A stretch of DNA of 64,000 bases. Source: Ensifer adhaerens. GTDB lineage: Bacteria > Pseudomonadota > Alphaproteobacteria > Rhizobiales > Rhizobiaceae. Position numbers and translations under genes: made by a program. How positions within the stretch are numbered: the stretch's first letter is position 1; each line of letters begins with the position of its first letter. Shown in pieces: positions 33,169 through 44,210 of this stretch. The stretch spans positions 2,542,001 through 2,606,000 of the forward strand of contig NZ_CP083349.1 of assembly GCF_020035535.1 (NCBI RefSeq), written 5' to 3'. The notes below the pieces were generated by a model. That model saw only the letters and a list, made by a program, of their open reading frames with translations. It made no database searches and was not told the origin of the DNA.

Positions 33169-33555
33169 TTACCAGCGGCCGATCGTCGGGCAGCCGCGCG
33201 CGTTTGCGAAGACGATCGTCTGGCGGTAGCCGTGGCGGCGGCCCTCGACGATGACGCGGCGCGGCGTCACGTCGGCGACATAGGCGCGGCGGAGACCCCG
33301 GTCGCGAGCCTTGTCAACGGCCATCCACGGAGAGCAGCCGCCGCGGCGACCACGGTCCCAGTGACGGTCACGACCGCGGTTCCAATCGCGCTCGTCGCCA
33401 TAGCCGCCGTTGTAGTCGCGATACTGCACGTCGATGCCGTCGCGGGGGCCGAGGCCGAATTCGATCGAGTCCGCCGAAGCGGTAGAGGCCGCACCAAGCA
33501 GGCCAGTCAATCCAATGACGGCGGCGGCAGCAGCGTTAAAAAAGCGGTTCTTCAT
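33169..33555 (-). CDS. Small exported protein of unknown function (128 aa)
   Basis: A signal peptide (FFNAAAAAVIGLTGLLGAAS, cleavage after ASA) is followed by a short Asp/Arg/Gly-rich linker (DERDWNRGRDRHWDRGRRGG) and a conserved-looking C-terminal domain: CSPWMAVDKARDRGLRRAYV and GRRHGYRQTIVFANARGCPT, with two Cys that may bond in the periplasm. This type of small protein is widespread in Rhizobiaceae, but I know no function. AGAG precedes the ATG by about 7 bases and a strong terminator follows. Confidence 0.85.
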   Translation of the reverse strand: MKNRFFNAAAAAVIGLTGLLGAASTASADSIEFGLGPRDGIDVQYRDYNGGYGDERDWNRGRDRHWDRGRRGGCSPWMAVDKARDRGLRRAYVADVTPRRVIVEGRRHGYRQTIVFANARGCPTIGRW

Positions 33556-33953
33556 GACATCTCTCCAAGCTTGAAGGGTTCAGCAGGCAATCACCGTCCC
33601 AAGCGATTGAGCAAAGAATAGGTTCCCTAAGCTGAACGACAGCGGAACCCGGTGTTCATGGGAGGTTCAGATTGCCGGAACGTGATCCCACCCCCCACTG
33701 ACGCAGGATTCGGCCTTGCGAAGCGGTCCGGTCCGCGGATTGCAGACGGACGATAAGCCACTGATCCAGAACGGCTTATTGAGATCGTCGGGGACAAGAA
33801 TGCGGCCCGGCGCGAAAGCGACGATTGCTGATGTGATCGTCGCGGCAAAAGCAAATCGGGTGCCGCCAGGACGGTCGCGCAATCAAAACATCGGGGCATT
33901 CTCTGGCGTCGAAGGCCGCAATCGAGCGATTCGCGCTCGCCTTCAGGCCCTCG
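33556..33953. other. 398-base gap, no well-supported gene
   Basis: A minus-strand frame (TTG start 33882 to 33667) encodes 71 residues with a hydrophobic stretch, RFAFAATITSAIVAFAPG, and two Cys, which could be a tiny exported protein; it lacks a ribosome-binding site and I do not call it. No repeat or RNA structure stands out. Confidence 0.5.
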
Positions 33954-34358
33954 TCAGCCGGCGAGCGTCCGTTCGAAAACGCGGATGTTGCGATAGTGGC
34001 TGAGGCGGGTGATGACCCCCTCCTCTATCTCGAAGATCAGCACGCTCGGGATGGAATAGCTCTGGCCCGTTGCAGGGGGAAAGCCCTCCATCGTTTCGCG
34101 ATAGGTGCCACGCACCGTCAAGTCGGCCGCCACCCGCTGGCCGAAGGCATCGCGCATCAGCACGACGTCTCCGAACTGTTCGTCGAAGCGGCGTAGGTAG
34201 TTCATAAGCCAGGCGCGCAGGGGACCGACGCCAACGGTGCGCTGACCCGTTAGCGAATCGAGCTCGATATCCTCATGGACGAGCCGCGCCAGCGCCTCGA
34301 AATCACGCTGGTTCAGCGCTTCGATGAAACGGTTGGCAATGGTCTGTGCATCCGTCAT
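33954..34358 (-). CDS. SnoaL-like/NTF2-fold protein (134 aa)
   Basis: A cone-shaped NTF2-like protein: ANRFIEALNQRDFEALARLV followed by HEDIELDS at the start and GTYRETMEGFPPATGQSYSI near the middle are typical of the SnoaL polyketide-cyclase-like group, ending in FEIEEGVITRLSHYRNIRVF. The reaction is unknown. The start at 34358 has AGAGGA 6 bases upstream. It stands between a gap and the YjbQ-type gene. Confidence 0.82.
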   Translation of the reverse strand: MTDAQTIANRFIEALNQRDFEALARLVHEDIELDSLTGQRTVGVGPLRAWLMNYLRRFDEQFGDVVLMRDAFGQRVAADLTVRGTYRETMEGFPPATGQSYSIPSVLIFEIEEGVITRLSHYRNIRVFERTLAG

Positions 34359-34462
34359 TGCTGTTCCTCTCCGGCGCCGCGCCGGAGCCCTCCGATCTCC
34401 ATGCACTAACTAGGACGAATCCCGTTCCGGTCAATTGCATCGGCGCGCCGATCGGATGGCGG

Positions 34463-34885
34463 TCAGGCGCCAAGGTGCAGCACGATCTCGCGACGGTGCG
34501 GCCGGTCGCGATGTTCGAAGAGATAAATCCCCTGCCAGGTGCCGAGCACCATGCGGCCACGGGCGACGGGAATACTGAGCGAGACCGATGTCAGCGCCGC
34601 CTTGATATGCGCCGGCATGTCATCCGGCCCCTCCTGCGTGTGCACCACCCAGCTCATCGTGGGATCGGAAGACGGCGGCACCAGCCGGCGAAAGAAGGCA
34701 TCGAGATCGCGCTTCACATCCGGATCGGCATTTTCCTGAATGAGAAGCGAGCAGGACGTATGGCGGACGAAGACGGTCAGGAGCCCCTCTCTGTCTGTGT
34801 TGGCCCGCACGAATGCTGCCACCTCGTCGGTGAACTCGTATAGCCCCTGCCCGCGGGTGGAAATGGTGATGCTCGTCTGCGGCAT
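34463..34885 (-). CDS. YjbQ family (UPF0047) protein (140 aa)
   Basis: The whole family pattern is present: TRGQGLYEFTDEVAAFV, LLTVFVRHTSCSLLIQENAD, DMPAHIKAALTSVSLSIPV and the C-terminal GTWQGIYLFEHRDRPHRREI. Family members have been described as secondary thiamine-phosphate synthase-like enzymes, with an unclear main role. The start at 34885 has GGAG 6 bases upstream. Confidence 0.92.
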   Translation of the reverse strand: MPQTSITISTRGQGLYEFTDEVAAFVRANTDREGLLTVFVRHTSCSLLIQENADPDVKRDLDAFFRRLVPPSSDPTMSWVVHTQEGPDDMPAHIKAALTSVSLSIPVARGRMVLGTWQGIYLFEHRDRPHRREIVLHLGA

Positions 34886-35026
34886 GTCGGTCTCCAGCGC
34901 GCAGCGGCACCCGCCGCAAGGCAGGTGCAACTCGTTGATTTGCCCAACGCTTCTACCCCTGGACCGTTTCCGCTCCAAGACAGGGCGCCATGGGAAAAGG
35001 TGCCGCGCGCCGCCTACATCTCCAGG

Positions 35027-35380
35027 CTACATCTCCAGAAAGGTCTGGAAGCCGCCATAGATCATGCGCTTGCCGTCGAAGACTTCCTTCCAGGCGTCGC
35101 CCTGCAGCCGCGGATCGGCCATCACCTTGGCGACGATCGTGTCGCGGTCCGCCCGCGACTTGTAGGCGATCCAGGAAAAGACCACCGTTTCATCGTCCTT
35201 GGCCTGGACCGAGCGGGGGAAGGACGTCACCTCGCCATAGGGCACGTCGTCGGCCAGGCATTCGTTATAGGAAAGCGCGCCATACTCCATCCAGACATCG
35301 CCCGCCGCCTTGGCCATCGCCTTGTACGCCTCGACGTTCGCCTTCGGCACCGCAACGATAAAACCATCCACATAGGTCAT
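35027..35380 (-). CDS. DUF1428 domain protein (117 aa)
   Basis: The sequence MTYVDGFIVAVPKANVEAYK, then WMEYGALSYNECLADDVPYG and DPRLQGDAWKEVFDGKRMIY plus GGFQTFLEM, is a full-length DUF1428 protein, a ferredoxin-like dimeric alpha/beta barrel fold related to YbaA. The function is unknown. AGGAGG lies 8 bases before the ATG. It is divergent from the PhnB-like gene. Confidence 0.92.
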   Translation of the reverse strand: MTYVDGFIVAVPKANVEAYKAMAKAAGDVWMEYGALSYNECLADDVPYGEVTSFPRSVQAKDDETVVFSWIAYKSRADRDTIVAKVMADPRLQGDAWKEVFDGKRMIYGGFQTFLEM

Positions 35381-35531
35381 TGAGAAATCCTCCTTGGTTC
35401 TTTCGACCAGCAAAGGACGCTTGAGGCGCAAAGGTTCCGACACCGCCTTTGATTTTTTTTGAACCGCGCCTGTCGGAACGGGCATGGCTCGTTCGTCCTT
35501 GGTTGGTAGCAACACCACGGGAGACATATCC

Positions 35532-35984
35532 ATGCAGAAGATCACGCCCTTTCTCTGGTTCGACGATCAGCTGGAGGAAGCCATCGGTTTCTACACCTCC
35601 ATCTTCCGCAACGCCCGCGTCACCGACATCCAGAAAGGCCCGGACGGCAAGGCCTTCACCGCGAGCTTCGAACTCGACGGGCAGCATTTCATGGGGCTGA
35701 ACGGCGGCCCGCATTTCAAGTTCAACGAGGCGGTATCGTTTTTCCTGCGCTGTGCCGATCAGGCGGAGGTCGACTACTACTGGAACCGGTTGATCGAAGG
35801 CGGCACGCCGCAGCATTGCGGTTGGTTGAAGGACAAGTTCGGCCTTGCCTGGCAGATCATTCCCAGCGCCCTGATGCGGCACCTTAGCGATCCCGATCCG
35901 GCACGCGCCGCGCGCGCCCAGCAGGCGATGATGGGCATGGTGAAGATCGACGTCGCCGAACTGGAGAGAGCGGCAGCCGGCTGA
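35532..35984 (+). CDS. VOC superfamily protein, PhnB/3-demethylubiquinone-like (150 aa)
   Basis: It starts ITPFLWFDDQLEEAIGFYTS and contains FTASFELDGQHFMGLNGGPH, FKFNEAVSFFLRCADQAEVD and CGWLKDKFGLAWQIIPSAL, the motifs of PhnB-type vicinal-oxygen-chelate proteins; relatives are often mis-annotated as ubiquinone methyltransferases. The start at 35532 has GGGAGA 8 bases upstream. It is divergent from DUF1428 across about 150 bases. A decayed palindromic element (35986-36030) lies right after the stop. Confidence 0.9.
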   Translation: MQKITPFLWFDDQLEEAIGFYTSIFRNARVTDIQKGPDGKAFTASFELDGQHFMGLNGGPHFKFNEAVSFFLRCADQAEVDYYWNRLIEGGTPQHCGWLKDKFGLAWQIIPSALMRHLSDPDPARAARAQQAMMGMVKIDVAELERAAAG

Positions 35985-35985
35985 A

Positions 35986-36030
35986 GCAAAATCCGGCGAA
36001 AGTGTCACACGGTTTGGCGTCCGGTTGCGC
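35986..36030 (-). repeat. Degenerate copy of the 42-bp palindromic element
   Basis: GCAAAATCCGGCGAAAGTG... CGGTTTGGCGTCCGGTTGCG shows the order and spacing of the element at 8802-8843 with many substitutions. It lies in the convergent gap after the PhnB-like gene. Confidence 0.45.
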
Positions 36031-36075
36031 AAAACAATGGGACAGGACACTCCGGCGCCCTTGGCTGGAAGGACC

Positions 36076-36645
36076 TTAGCTGCCGCAGCCCCTGAGCTGC
36101 TTGTTGTAAATCGACGCCATGCCGGCCGCCCGCTTGGCGCCGGTCTTGGCCGTATCGCTCCAGTTGCCGCGCGCATAGCCGGCGTGGCCGTGATAGTAGG
36201 CGATGTAGAGCCGGTAGGCGTCGTTGAGCGCAATGCCGTTCTGCTGCGCGCTCTCACGGTGATACCAGGCGATGAAGCGGATGGCGTCGCCGAAGTCCGA
36301 GCGTCGCGCGGCCCAGCGGCCGGTCTCGCTCTGATAGCGTGCCCAGGTGCCGTCAAGCGCCTGGGAGTAACCATAGGCGGTGGAGGCGCGCGTCCAGGGT
36401 ATGAAGCCGAAGAGCTTGGTGCGCGGCGGCCGGGCATTATGGCGGAAGCCGGACTCGGTATAGATCGTCGCCATCAGGATCGGCACGGGCACGCCATATT
36501 CGCGCTCGGCGCCATAGGCGGCACGACGCCAATTGTTGAACAGGCCATCTCGCTGCTCGAAAACCGCACAGGCATTCCGGGTGTCTCTCGGCACCGTTCC
36601 GCAGCCGGCCAGCAACAGGAGGACGACGACAAATACGCAACGCAT
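36076..36645 (-). CDS. Lipoprotein lytic transglycosylase, SLT domain (189 aa)
   Basis: A lipoprotein signal, MRCVFVVVLLLLAGC (lipid Cys15), is followed by a soluble lytic transglycosylase domain: VPILMATIYTESGFRHNARP with catalytic Glu64, STAYGYSQALDGTWARYQ and AIRFIAWYHRES. It should cleave peptidoglycan glycan strands from the outer-membrane side. The Ala-Tyr-Gly-Tyr-Ser-Gln motif replaces the usual GLMQ, as in the branch common in proteobacteria. It is divergent from the DUF2066 gene. Confidence 0.88.
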   Translation of the reverse strand: MRCVFVVVLLLLAGCGTVPRDTRNACAVFEQRDGLFNNWRRAAYGAEREYGVPVPILMATIYTESGFRHNARPPRTKLFGFIPWTRASTAYGYSQALDGTWARYQSETGRWAARRSDFGDAIRFIAWYHRESAQQNGIALNDAYRLYIAYYHGHAGYARGNWSDTAKTGAKRAAGMASIYNKQLRGCGS

Positions 36646-36732
36646 CGCTGAACCTCGGGTTTCCGAGAAATTGATAAAGTGTAAACGTTAAAGATCTCTT
36701 TTGATTCAAAGGCGAACGATCGGGAGAACGGC

Positions 36733-37548
36733 ATGACAACGTCACGAATGCTGCTGACGTTCCTCTTCGCTGCGGGTCTTGGCGCCGCCGCCTGCGCCGG
36801 CGATATCGAGCGGCTTTATCAGAGCGACGCAATCGTCACCGGCACCGGCGAGGTCAACCGGCAGATCGGCTTTCGCGAATGCCTGGGTGAAGTGCTGGTG
36901 AAAGTTTCGGGTGATCCGACGATCCCCAAAGCGCCCGGCTTCGCAGCGCTTGAGGCTGAGGCGGGCAGCTTCGTCGCGTCCTTTTCCTATCGCGACCGGC
37001 TGGAAGGCATCCCCATCCACGACGAACAGGGCACCCACGATCGCCCGCACGATCTTACGTGCCTTTATGCACCGGCAACGCTCGACCCGCTTCTCGCAAA
37101 GCTCGGCCGCAAGCCGTGGCTCGAGCCGCGCCCGGTGATCGCCGTGTTGCTGGCAGTCGAGGATCAGAGACGCCGCTTCGTGCTCGCGCGCGACGGCGAT
37201 GAAAGCCCCTATATGGCGGACTCGCTTCAGGCGTCGGCGACACCGCTCGCCCTTTCGGTGACTCTGCCGGACAAGGCGGCCATCGCTGGCCAAGAACTGG
37301 ACTTTGTGACGATATCGCAAGCCGGCCAGGACACCCTCTCCCGGGTTGCGCGGCTGAGCGAAGGGGACGTGACACTTGCGGGCACGCTGGTCTGGTCCGA
37401 CCAAGCCCGTGGCTGGATCGCCAACTGGCGGATGGCGTCGAGCGGGAAAGACTACGCGTGGAAAATCAGTGGCGTCAGCTTTGACGATGCTTTCCGCAAT
37501 GCTTTGCGCGGAGCGGCCCGTATTCTCTCCGGAAACGGGTCGCCCTGA
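36733..37548 (+). CDS. DUF2066 domain exported protein (271 aa)
   Basis: After a signal peptide (MLLTFLFAAGLGAAACAGD), the sequence has IERLYQSDAIVTGTGEVNRQ, GFRECLGEVLVKVSGDPTIP, FSYRDRLEGIPIHDEQGTHD and the long beta-rich second half with WIANWRMASSGKDYAW, the features of DUF2066 proteins. Function is unknown; the family is periplasmic. The start at 36733 has GGGAGA 6 bases upstream. Confidence 0.85.
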   Translation: MTTSRMLLTFLFAAGLGAAACAGDIERLYQSDAIVTGTGEVNRQIGFRECLGEVLVKVSGDPTIPKAPGFAALEAEAGSFVASFSYRDRLEGIPIHDEQGTHDRPHDLTCLYAPATLDPLLAKLGRKPWLEPRPVIAVLLAVEDQRRRFVLARDGDESPYMADSLQASATPLALSVTLPDKAAIAGQELDFVTISQAGQDTLSRVARLSEGDVTLAGTLVWSDQARGWIANWRMASSGKDYAWKISGVSFDDAFRNALRGAARILSGNGSP

Positions 37549-37573
37549 GCGGTCACAGTCGCTACCTTTCAGC

Positions 37574-37867
37574 CTATCCGAGCGAGGCAATCAATTCGCG
37601 ATAGGCGGCCTCGGGAAATGCCTTGAGCGTGGTCGAGCGCACATTGCCGCCCATGCCGAGGTTCAGTGCGAAGCGTGCGGCAACGGCATCATCCGGCGCC
37701 TCGACGACCGCCACCATGTCATACGTGCCCATGGTCAAAAAGAAATGTTTGAAGGAGCCGCCCATGTCGGCGAGCATCTTCTTGGCCGCGTCGAGACGCT
37801 TCGGCGAGTCGCGCACATTCTTCACGCCCTGCTCGGTCCAGTTGAGGAGCACGACATACGTGGTCAT
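37574..37867 (-). CDS. GYD domain protein (97 aa)
   Basis: A compact alpha/beta protein: MTTYVVLLNWTEQGVKNVRD, SPKRLDAAKKMLADMGGSFK and FFLTMGTYDMVAVVEAPDDA contain the GTYD hallmark. GGAGG lies 6 bases before the ATG at 37867. It has no functional neighbour and its stop is close to the convergent DUF2066 gene. It is distant from the GYD protein at 8431-8733. Confidence 0.88.
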   Translation of the reverse strand: MTTYVVLLNWTEQGVKNVRDSPKRLDAAKKMLADMGGSFKHFFLTMGTYDMVAVVEAPDDAVAARFALNLGMGGNVRSTTLKAFPEAAYRELIASLG

Positions 37868-38010
37868 TTCACACCTCCACGGGGGCACGCTTCACGCCCG
37901 CGGTGCGATTGCTCCCGCGTCTCAGACGGGGTGCCCCAGATTGCTGCGAAAGCGCGAATATACTCCTCGCGCAAAGCGCCCACAATAAATCGCACGGGTG
38001 AGTAGGAACG

Positions 38011-38039
38011 AAAAAGCCGGGCACGGGGCCCGGCTTTTT
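38011..38039. terminator. rpoD: Terminator after rpoD
   Basis: A 12-bp stem, AAAAAGCCGGGC (38011-38022) with its complement (38028-38039), and A/T runs on both sides, lies 21 bases beyond the rpoD stop. Confidence 0.88.
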
Positions 38040-38060
38040 CAGTTGTTCAATGTGCCCGAC

Positions 38061-40118
<2,058 letters not shown>

Positions 40119-40578
40119 TTAGTTCGTCGCTTTCCTTGTCGCAACCGGCGTGAGTCCGGTGCCAATGCCGCTCGAAGGTTCGGGCACGCCGCGTACCCGC
40201 CACCGAATCATTTCCCCTGACGTAACGGGATGATGTTTAATTCCTGTTTAACCACGAGTGCGATCGTGGCAAAGCGGGCAAGCTTCGACAGTCCTGCCAC
40301 TGAAACGTCTCTGGCATGATTCCCTAACCGCCGTGTCATTTCGCCATTTCTTATTCGGAAATGGTGATTCCCACTATTTTCGATCCCGTCAAGCATTTCC
40401 GCTGAAAAACCGGCTGATTCGGCAAAAATCACCGTTCCTATCGCTTTTTGGGGTTTATCAGCTTCCGCTGAAGATGTAGGCGCTGCCCGCCAAAAGACAA
40501 GGGTGCCACCGATTTAATCGGCAAGGTCCCGTTGTGCCATATCCGCACCGCAACCAGAGATTCATCTTTCCCCTGCTC
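40119..40578. other. rpoD upstream region, 460 bases, no gene seen
   Basis: The gap is AT-richer than its surroundings between about 40200 and 40500. It must hold the rpoD promoter and leader on the minus strand, but no perfect -35/-10 pair stands out; open frames here are short and lack ribosome-binding sites. Confidence 0.6.
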
Positions 40579-40923
40579 CTAAACCGAACGACCGTCGTAT
40601 TTGACGATCTTGACCGCCTCCAGATCGAACTCCGGCAAGCAACGCAGGTTGATTGCGGCCATCTTCCCGTGCGGTCCCTCGCCTTCGCCGAAAGGGGCGA
40701 TGCCGCAGCTATCGCAGAAATGATGCCGGATGACATGCTTGTTGAAGAGATAGGTCGAAAGGTCCGTTTCCGGTGTCTTCATCGTCAGCCTGTCGCGGGG
40801 AATGAAGGCAAGCAGCCCGCCGCGGCGGCGGCATAGCGAGCAGTTGCAGTCGATAGCCTCGGCGAAATCCCCCTCCACCTCGAAGGCGATCTTGCCGCAA
40901 TGGCAACTTCCCTCATAACGCAT
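40579..40923 (-). CDS. GFA family (glutathione-dependent formaldehyde-activating fold) protein (114 aa)
   Basis: The zinc-binding cysteine sets of the GFA/CENP-V fold are present: GSCHCGKIAFEVEG, CNCSLCRRRGG and HFCDSCGIAPFGEG. The body is full length (SxC family), but enzymatic activity is not certain, because many members have no known function. The ATG at 40923 has GGAGA 7 bases upstream. It lies between the rpoD leader and a divergent GyrI-like gene. Confidence 0.9.
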   Translation of the reverse strand: MRYEGSCHCGKIAFEVEGDFAEAIDCNCSLCRRRGGLLAFIPRDRLTMKTPETDLSTYLFNKHVIRHHFCDSCGIAPFGEGEGPHGKMAAINLRCLPEFDLEAVKIVKYDGRSV

Positions 40924-41140
40924 GCACGGTCTCCTCTAACTTCCCAACAAGCCTGGTTGCTGCGACGAAGATAGCGCGGCGGCGCCTGCAAGCAAGCGCC
41001 GCTGCCCGCGGCCATAAGCGCGCAAAACAATTCCTCGATCGGCCCGTTTCCGACCGAAGTTCGCAAGTTTGTTCCGGCTTTTTGCTTGCACCCGACCCGA
41101 TCGCGGACGACTTTCGCCACCGATCTCATGGAGGAACCGG

Positions 41141-41599
41141 ATGCTCATCAAGGAAACCGACGCCATGCGCGTGCTATCGATCGCGCGGCGTCTCACCATT
41201 CCCGACGTCAAAAATGAAAGCGCCGCATTGGCGCCAGTCATCGAGGCGGAAATGGAACGCGCCGGAATGACGCCCGCAGGCCCCTGGGTCTTCATCGCGC
41301 GGAACCTGCCGAAAAACGCCAAGACCCTCTTCGACTGGCGGATCTGCCGTCCGGTCACGGGTGGCGAGAACTATCGCGGCGATTTCGACCTGATCGACCT
41401 GGAGCCGATCATGGTGGCATCGGCCCTGCATCAGGGACCGATGCGCAGCCTTTTCACCCAGGGCTACACGCCGCTGGTCGAGGAGATCGAGATGTCCAGG
41501 CACAATTTCTCCGGCGAGAGCCGCGAGATCTATCATCGGTGGGCGGGACAAGGCGCCCGCTACCATGAGATCGAGATCCAGTTCGGCCTTGCCAACTGA
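41141..41599 (+). CDS. GyrI-like/effector-binding domain protein (152 aa)
   Basis: A stand-alone SOUL/GyrI-like fold: VLSIARRLTIPDVKNESAAL, AGMTPAGPWVFIARNLPKNA, MVASALHQGPMRSLFTQGYT and ESREIYHRWAGQGARYHEIE with IQFGL at the end are the typical motifs. It has no DNA-binding domain. Such proteins bind small hydrophobic ligands or act against gyrase; the actual role here is not known. GGAGGA lies 6 bases before the ATG at 41141. Confidence 0.78.
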   Translation: MLIKETDAMRVLSIARRLTIPDVKNESAALAPVIEAEMERAGMTPAGPWVFIARNLPKNAKTLFDWRICRPVTGGENYRGDFDLIDLEPIMVASALHQGPMRSLFTQGYTPLVEEIEMSRHNFSGESREIYHRWAGQGARYHEIEIQFGLAN

Positions 41600-41636
41600 G
41601 CCGCCGCGCCTTGCGGGGTACGGCGGCCCTTGGGGT

Positions 41637-42671
41637 TTACCAGTCCATCACGACCTTGCCGGAATTGCCCGAGCGCATCGCCTCGAAGCCGTCGCGGAAC
41701 TCGTCGATCGTGATGCGGTGGGTGATGACCGGGGCAAGGTCGAGACCGCCCTGCACGAAGGCGATCATCTTGTACCAGGTCTCGAACATCTCGCGGCCGT
41801 AGATGCCCTTGAGGTTGAGCATCTTGAAGATCACCTTGTTCCAGTCGATCTCGAAGCCGGCCGGTGCAATGCCGAGGATGGCGATCTTGCCGCCATTGTT
41901 CATCTTGTCGATCATGTCGCGGAAGGCGGGAGCCGCCCCCGACATTTCCAGCCCGACGTCAAAACCCTCGGTCATGCCGATCGCCTTCATCACGTCGGCA
42001 AGGTTCTCCTTCGACGCGTCGACGACGTAATCGATGCCGACGCTCTTGGCGAGCGCCAGGCGCGTCGGGTTAATGTCGGTGATCACCACCTTGCGGGCGC
42101 CCGAGCGCTTGGCAACGAGCGCCCCCATGATGCCGATCGGACCGGCGCCGGTGACAAGCACGTCCTCGCCGACGAGATCGAAGGAGAGCGCTGTGTGCAC
42201 GGCATTGCCGAACGGATCGAAGATCGCCGCCACTTCATCGGGCACGTCGTCGGGGATCGGCACGACGTTGTATTCCGGCAGGCAGACGAACTCGCCGAAC
42301 GAGCCCGGCCGGTTGACGCCGACGCCGAGCGTGTTGCGGCACAGATGCCCGCGGCCGGCGCGGCAGTTGCGGCACTTGCCGCAGACGATATGGCCCTCGC
42401 CCGAGACCCGCTCGCCGACATGGTACTTGGTGACGGCCGAGCCGACCTCGGCGATCTCGCCCATGAACTCGTGGCCGACGACCATCGGCACCGGAATGGT
42501 CTTCTGCGCCCACTGGTCCCAGTTCCAGATGTGCACGTCGGTGCCGCAGATCGCCGACTTCTTCACCTTGATCAGCACGTCGTTCGGGCCGATCTCCGGC
42601 ACCGGCACACGCTCCATCCACAAGCCCACTTCGGCCTTCGACTTGACCAGCGCCTTCATCATGTTCGTCAT
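41637..42671 (-). CDS. tdh: L-threonine 3-dehydrogenase (344 aa)
   Basis: A zinc-dependent medium-chain dehydrogenase that oxidises L-threonine to 2-amino-3-oxobutyrate with NAD. The catalytic-zinc motif is [15 protein letters not shown], then [16 protein letters not shown]; the structural-zinc loop is [15 protein letters not shown]; the NAD motif is [35 protein letters not shown] is a Tdh signature. It lies 13 bases downstream of kbl on the same strand, so the two enzymes of the threonine-to-glycine path form an operon. Confidence 0.96.
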   Translation of the reverse strand: MTNMMKALVKSKAEVGLWMERVPVPEIGPNDVLIKVKKSAICGTDVHIWNWDQWAQKTIPVPMVVGHEFMGEIAEVGSAVTKYHVGERVSGEGHIVCGKCRNCRAGRGHLCRNTLGVGVNRPGSFGEFVCLPEYNVVPIPDDVPDEVAAIFDPFGNAVHTALSFDLVGEDVLVTGAGPIGIMGALVAKRSGARKVVITDINPTRLALAKSVGIDYVVDASKENLADVMKAIGMTEGFDVGLEMSGAAPAFRDMIDKMNNGGKIAILGIAPAGFEIDWNKVIFKMLNLKGIYGREMFETWYKMIAFVQGGLDLAPVITHRITIDEFRDGFEAMRSGNSGKVVMDW

Positions 42672-42684
42672 TTGATTGCCTCCC

Positions 42685-43872
42685 TCAGATCACGCCGAGA
42701 TCGCGGCCGACCTCTTCGAAGGCGGCGATCGCCCGGCGGACGTCCTGTTCGCTGTGTGCTGCCGACATCTGCGTGCGGATGCGCGCCTGGCCCTTCGGCA
42801 CCACCGGGAAGGAGAAGCCGATGACATAGACGCCCTTTTTCAGCATGCGCGCCGCCATCTCCTGGGCGAGTGCGGCATCACCGAGCATCACCGGGATGAT
42901 CGGATGGCCCTCGCCGGCAAGCGTGAAGCCGAGCTTGGTCATCTCGGTGCGGAACAGTGCCGCATTGGCATAGAGCCGCTCGCGCAAGGCATCGCCGTTG
43001 TCGATCAGGTCGAAGACTTTCAGCGAGGCCGCAGCAATCACCGGCGCCAGCGTGTTGGAAAACAGATAGGGCCGCGAGCGCTGCCTGAGCCAGTCGACGA
43101 CCTCCGCTCTGGCCGAAGTGTAACCGCCCGAGGCACCGCCGAGCGCCTTGCCGAGCGTGCCGGTGATGATGTCGATCCGGCCCTCGACGCCGCAATGCTC
43201 GGCCGAGCCGCGGCCATTCTTTCCGACGAAGCCGACCGCATGGCTGTCGTCGACCATGACCATGGCGCCGTACTTGTCGGCGAGATCGCAGACACCACCG
43301 AGATTGGCGATGATGCCGTCCATCGAAAAGACGCCGTCGGTGGCAATCAGCTTGAAGCGGCTGCCCTCGGCCTTCTTCAGCTCTTCTTCCAGCGCCGCCA
43401 TGTCGTTGTTGGCATAACGGAAGCGCTTGGCCTTGGACAGCCGCACGCCGTCGATGATCGAGGCGTGGTTGAGCGCATCGGAGATGATCGCGTCCTCTTC
43501 GCCAAGCAGCGTCTCGAACAGGCCGCCATTGGCATCGAAGCAGGAGGAATAGAGGATCGTGTCTTCCAGGCCGAGGAAGGACGAAATCCGCGCCTCGAGT
43601 GCTTTATGCTCCTCCTGCGTGCCGCAGATGAAGCGCACCGAGGCCATGCCGTAGCCGTAACGGTCGAGCGCCTGTTTGCCCGCCTCCGCCAGCTCTTCGT
43701 TGTCGGCAAGGCCGAGATAGTTGTTGGCGCAGAAGTTGAGCACCCGATCGCCCGAGGCGACCTCGATCTCACCCGCCTGCTTCGAGGTGATCACACGCTC
43801 CGACTTGTACAATCCGGCCGTCTTCAGGCGATCGAGTTCTAAACGGAGATGGGACAGAAAGGCTGAAGTCAT
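42685..43872 (-). CDS. kbl: Glycine C-acetyltransferase (2-amino-3-ketobutyrate CoA ligase), 395 aa
   Basis: A PLP-dependent alpha-oxoamine synthase that cleaves 2-amino-3-oxobutyrate with CoA to glycine and acetyl-CoA. Markers are [36 protein letters not shown], the [12 protein letters not shown] loop, [12 protein letters not shown] and the PLP lysine Lys242 in [15 protein letters not shown]. The length equals the E. coli enzyme. GAGGGCGG lies 7 bases upstream of the ATG. It is followed by tdh. Confidence 0.96.
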   Translation of the reverse strand: MTSAFLSHLRLELDRLKTAGLYKSERVITSKQAGEIEVASGDRVLNFCANNYLGLADNEELAEAGKQALDRYGYGMASVRFICGTQEEHKALEARISSFLGLEDTILYSSCFDANGGLFETLLGEEDAIISDALNHASIIDGVRLSKAKRFRYANNDMAALEEELKKAEGSRFKLIATDGVFSMDGIIANLGGVCDLADKYGAMVMVDDSHAVGFVGKNGRGSAEHCGVEGRIDIITGTLGKALGGASGGYTSARAEVVDWLRQRSRPYLFSNTLAPVIAAASLKVFDLIDNGDALRERLYANAALFRTEMTKLGFTLAGEGHPIIPVMLGDAALAQEMAARMLKKGVYVIGFSFPVVPKGQARIRTQMSAAHSEQDVRRAIAAFEEVGRDLGVI

Positions 43873-44210
43873 GGCCGCCCTCGCTTGAAGAAAACATTGC
43901 GTGGCTGACGAGTATCATGACGGCTTTTGACTTGCAGCAAAATCCGGCGCCCAGCCGGATCGAGCGCAAAAACGACAGGGCGTTTCACGGTGCGATGGTA
44001 CAGCGGAAATAATGTGTCGCGTTCACCGAAATAAGCGACGCTTTGTTTCCGGTGACGCAACGATTGACCACTTCTCTCGCGCCGCGTCTGCGGCGCGAGA
44101 GACCACTCAAAACAACGCCGCGAGGGGACTGAAATGTTCAGAAAGGAATTGCTTCGGCCGCTCCCAACCAGAAACGGGGACCACCGGACGATAGTGAATG
44201 CCACGGGACG
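43873..44210. other. 338-base gap upstream of kbl with a strong hairpin
   Basis: No gene is seen. The perfect 13-bp palindrome at 44073-44102 is the main feature; the kbl-tdh promoter must lie between it and 43872 or close by. No plausible -35/-10 pair stands out. Confidence 0.6.
44073..44102. repeat. Perfect 13-bp inverted repeat with 4-base loop
   Basis: TCTCTCGCGCCGC (44073-44085) and GCGGCGCGAGAGA (44090-44102) are exact complements. There is no T-run on either side, so it is not an ordinary intrinsic terminator; a REP-like element or mRNA stability hairpin after recQ is possible. Confidence 0.6.

Noticed and set aside
33667..33882. 71-codon frame with a hydrophobic stretch
   Set aside because: TTG start without a ribosome-binding site; a competing frame on the other strand is equally open. 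Left uncalled.
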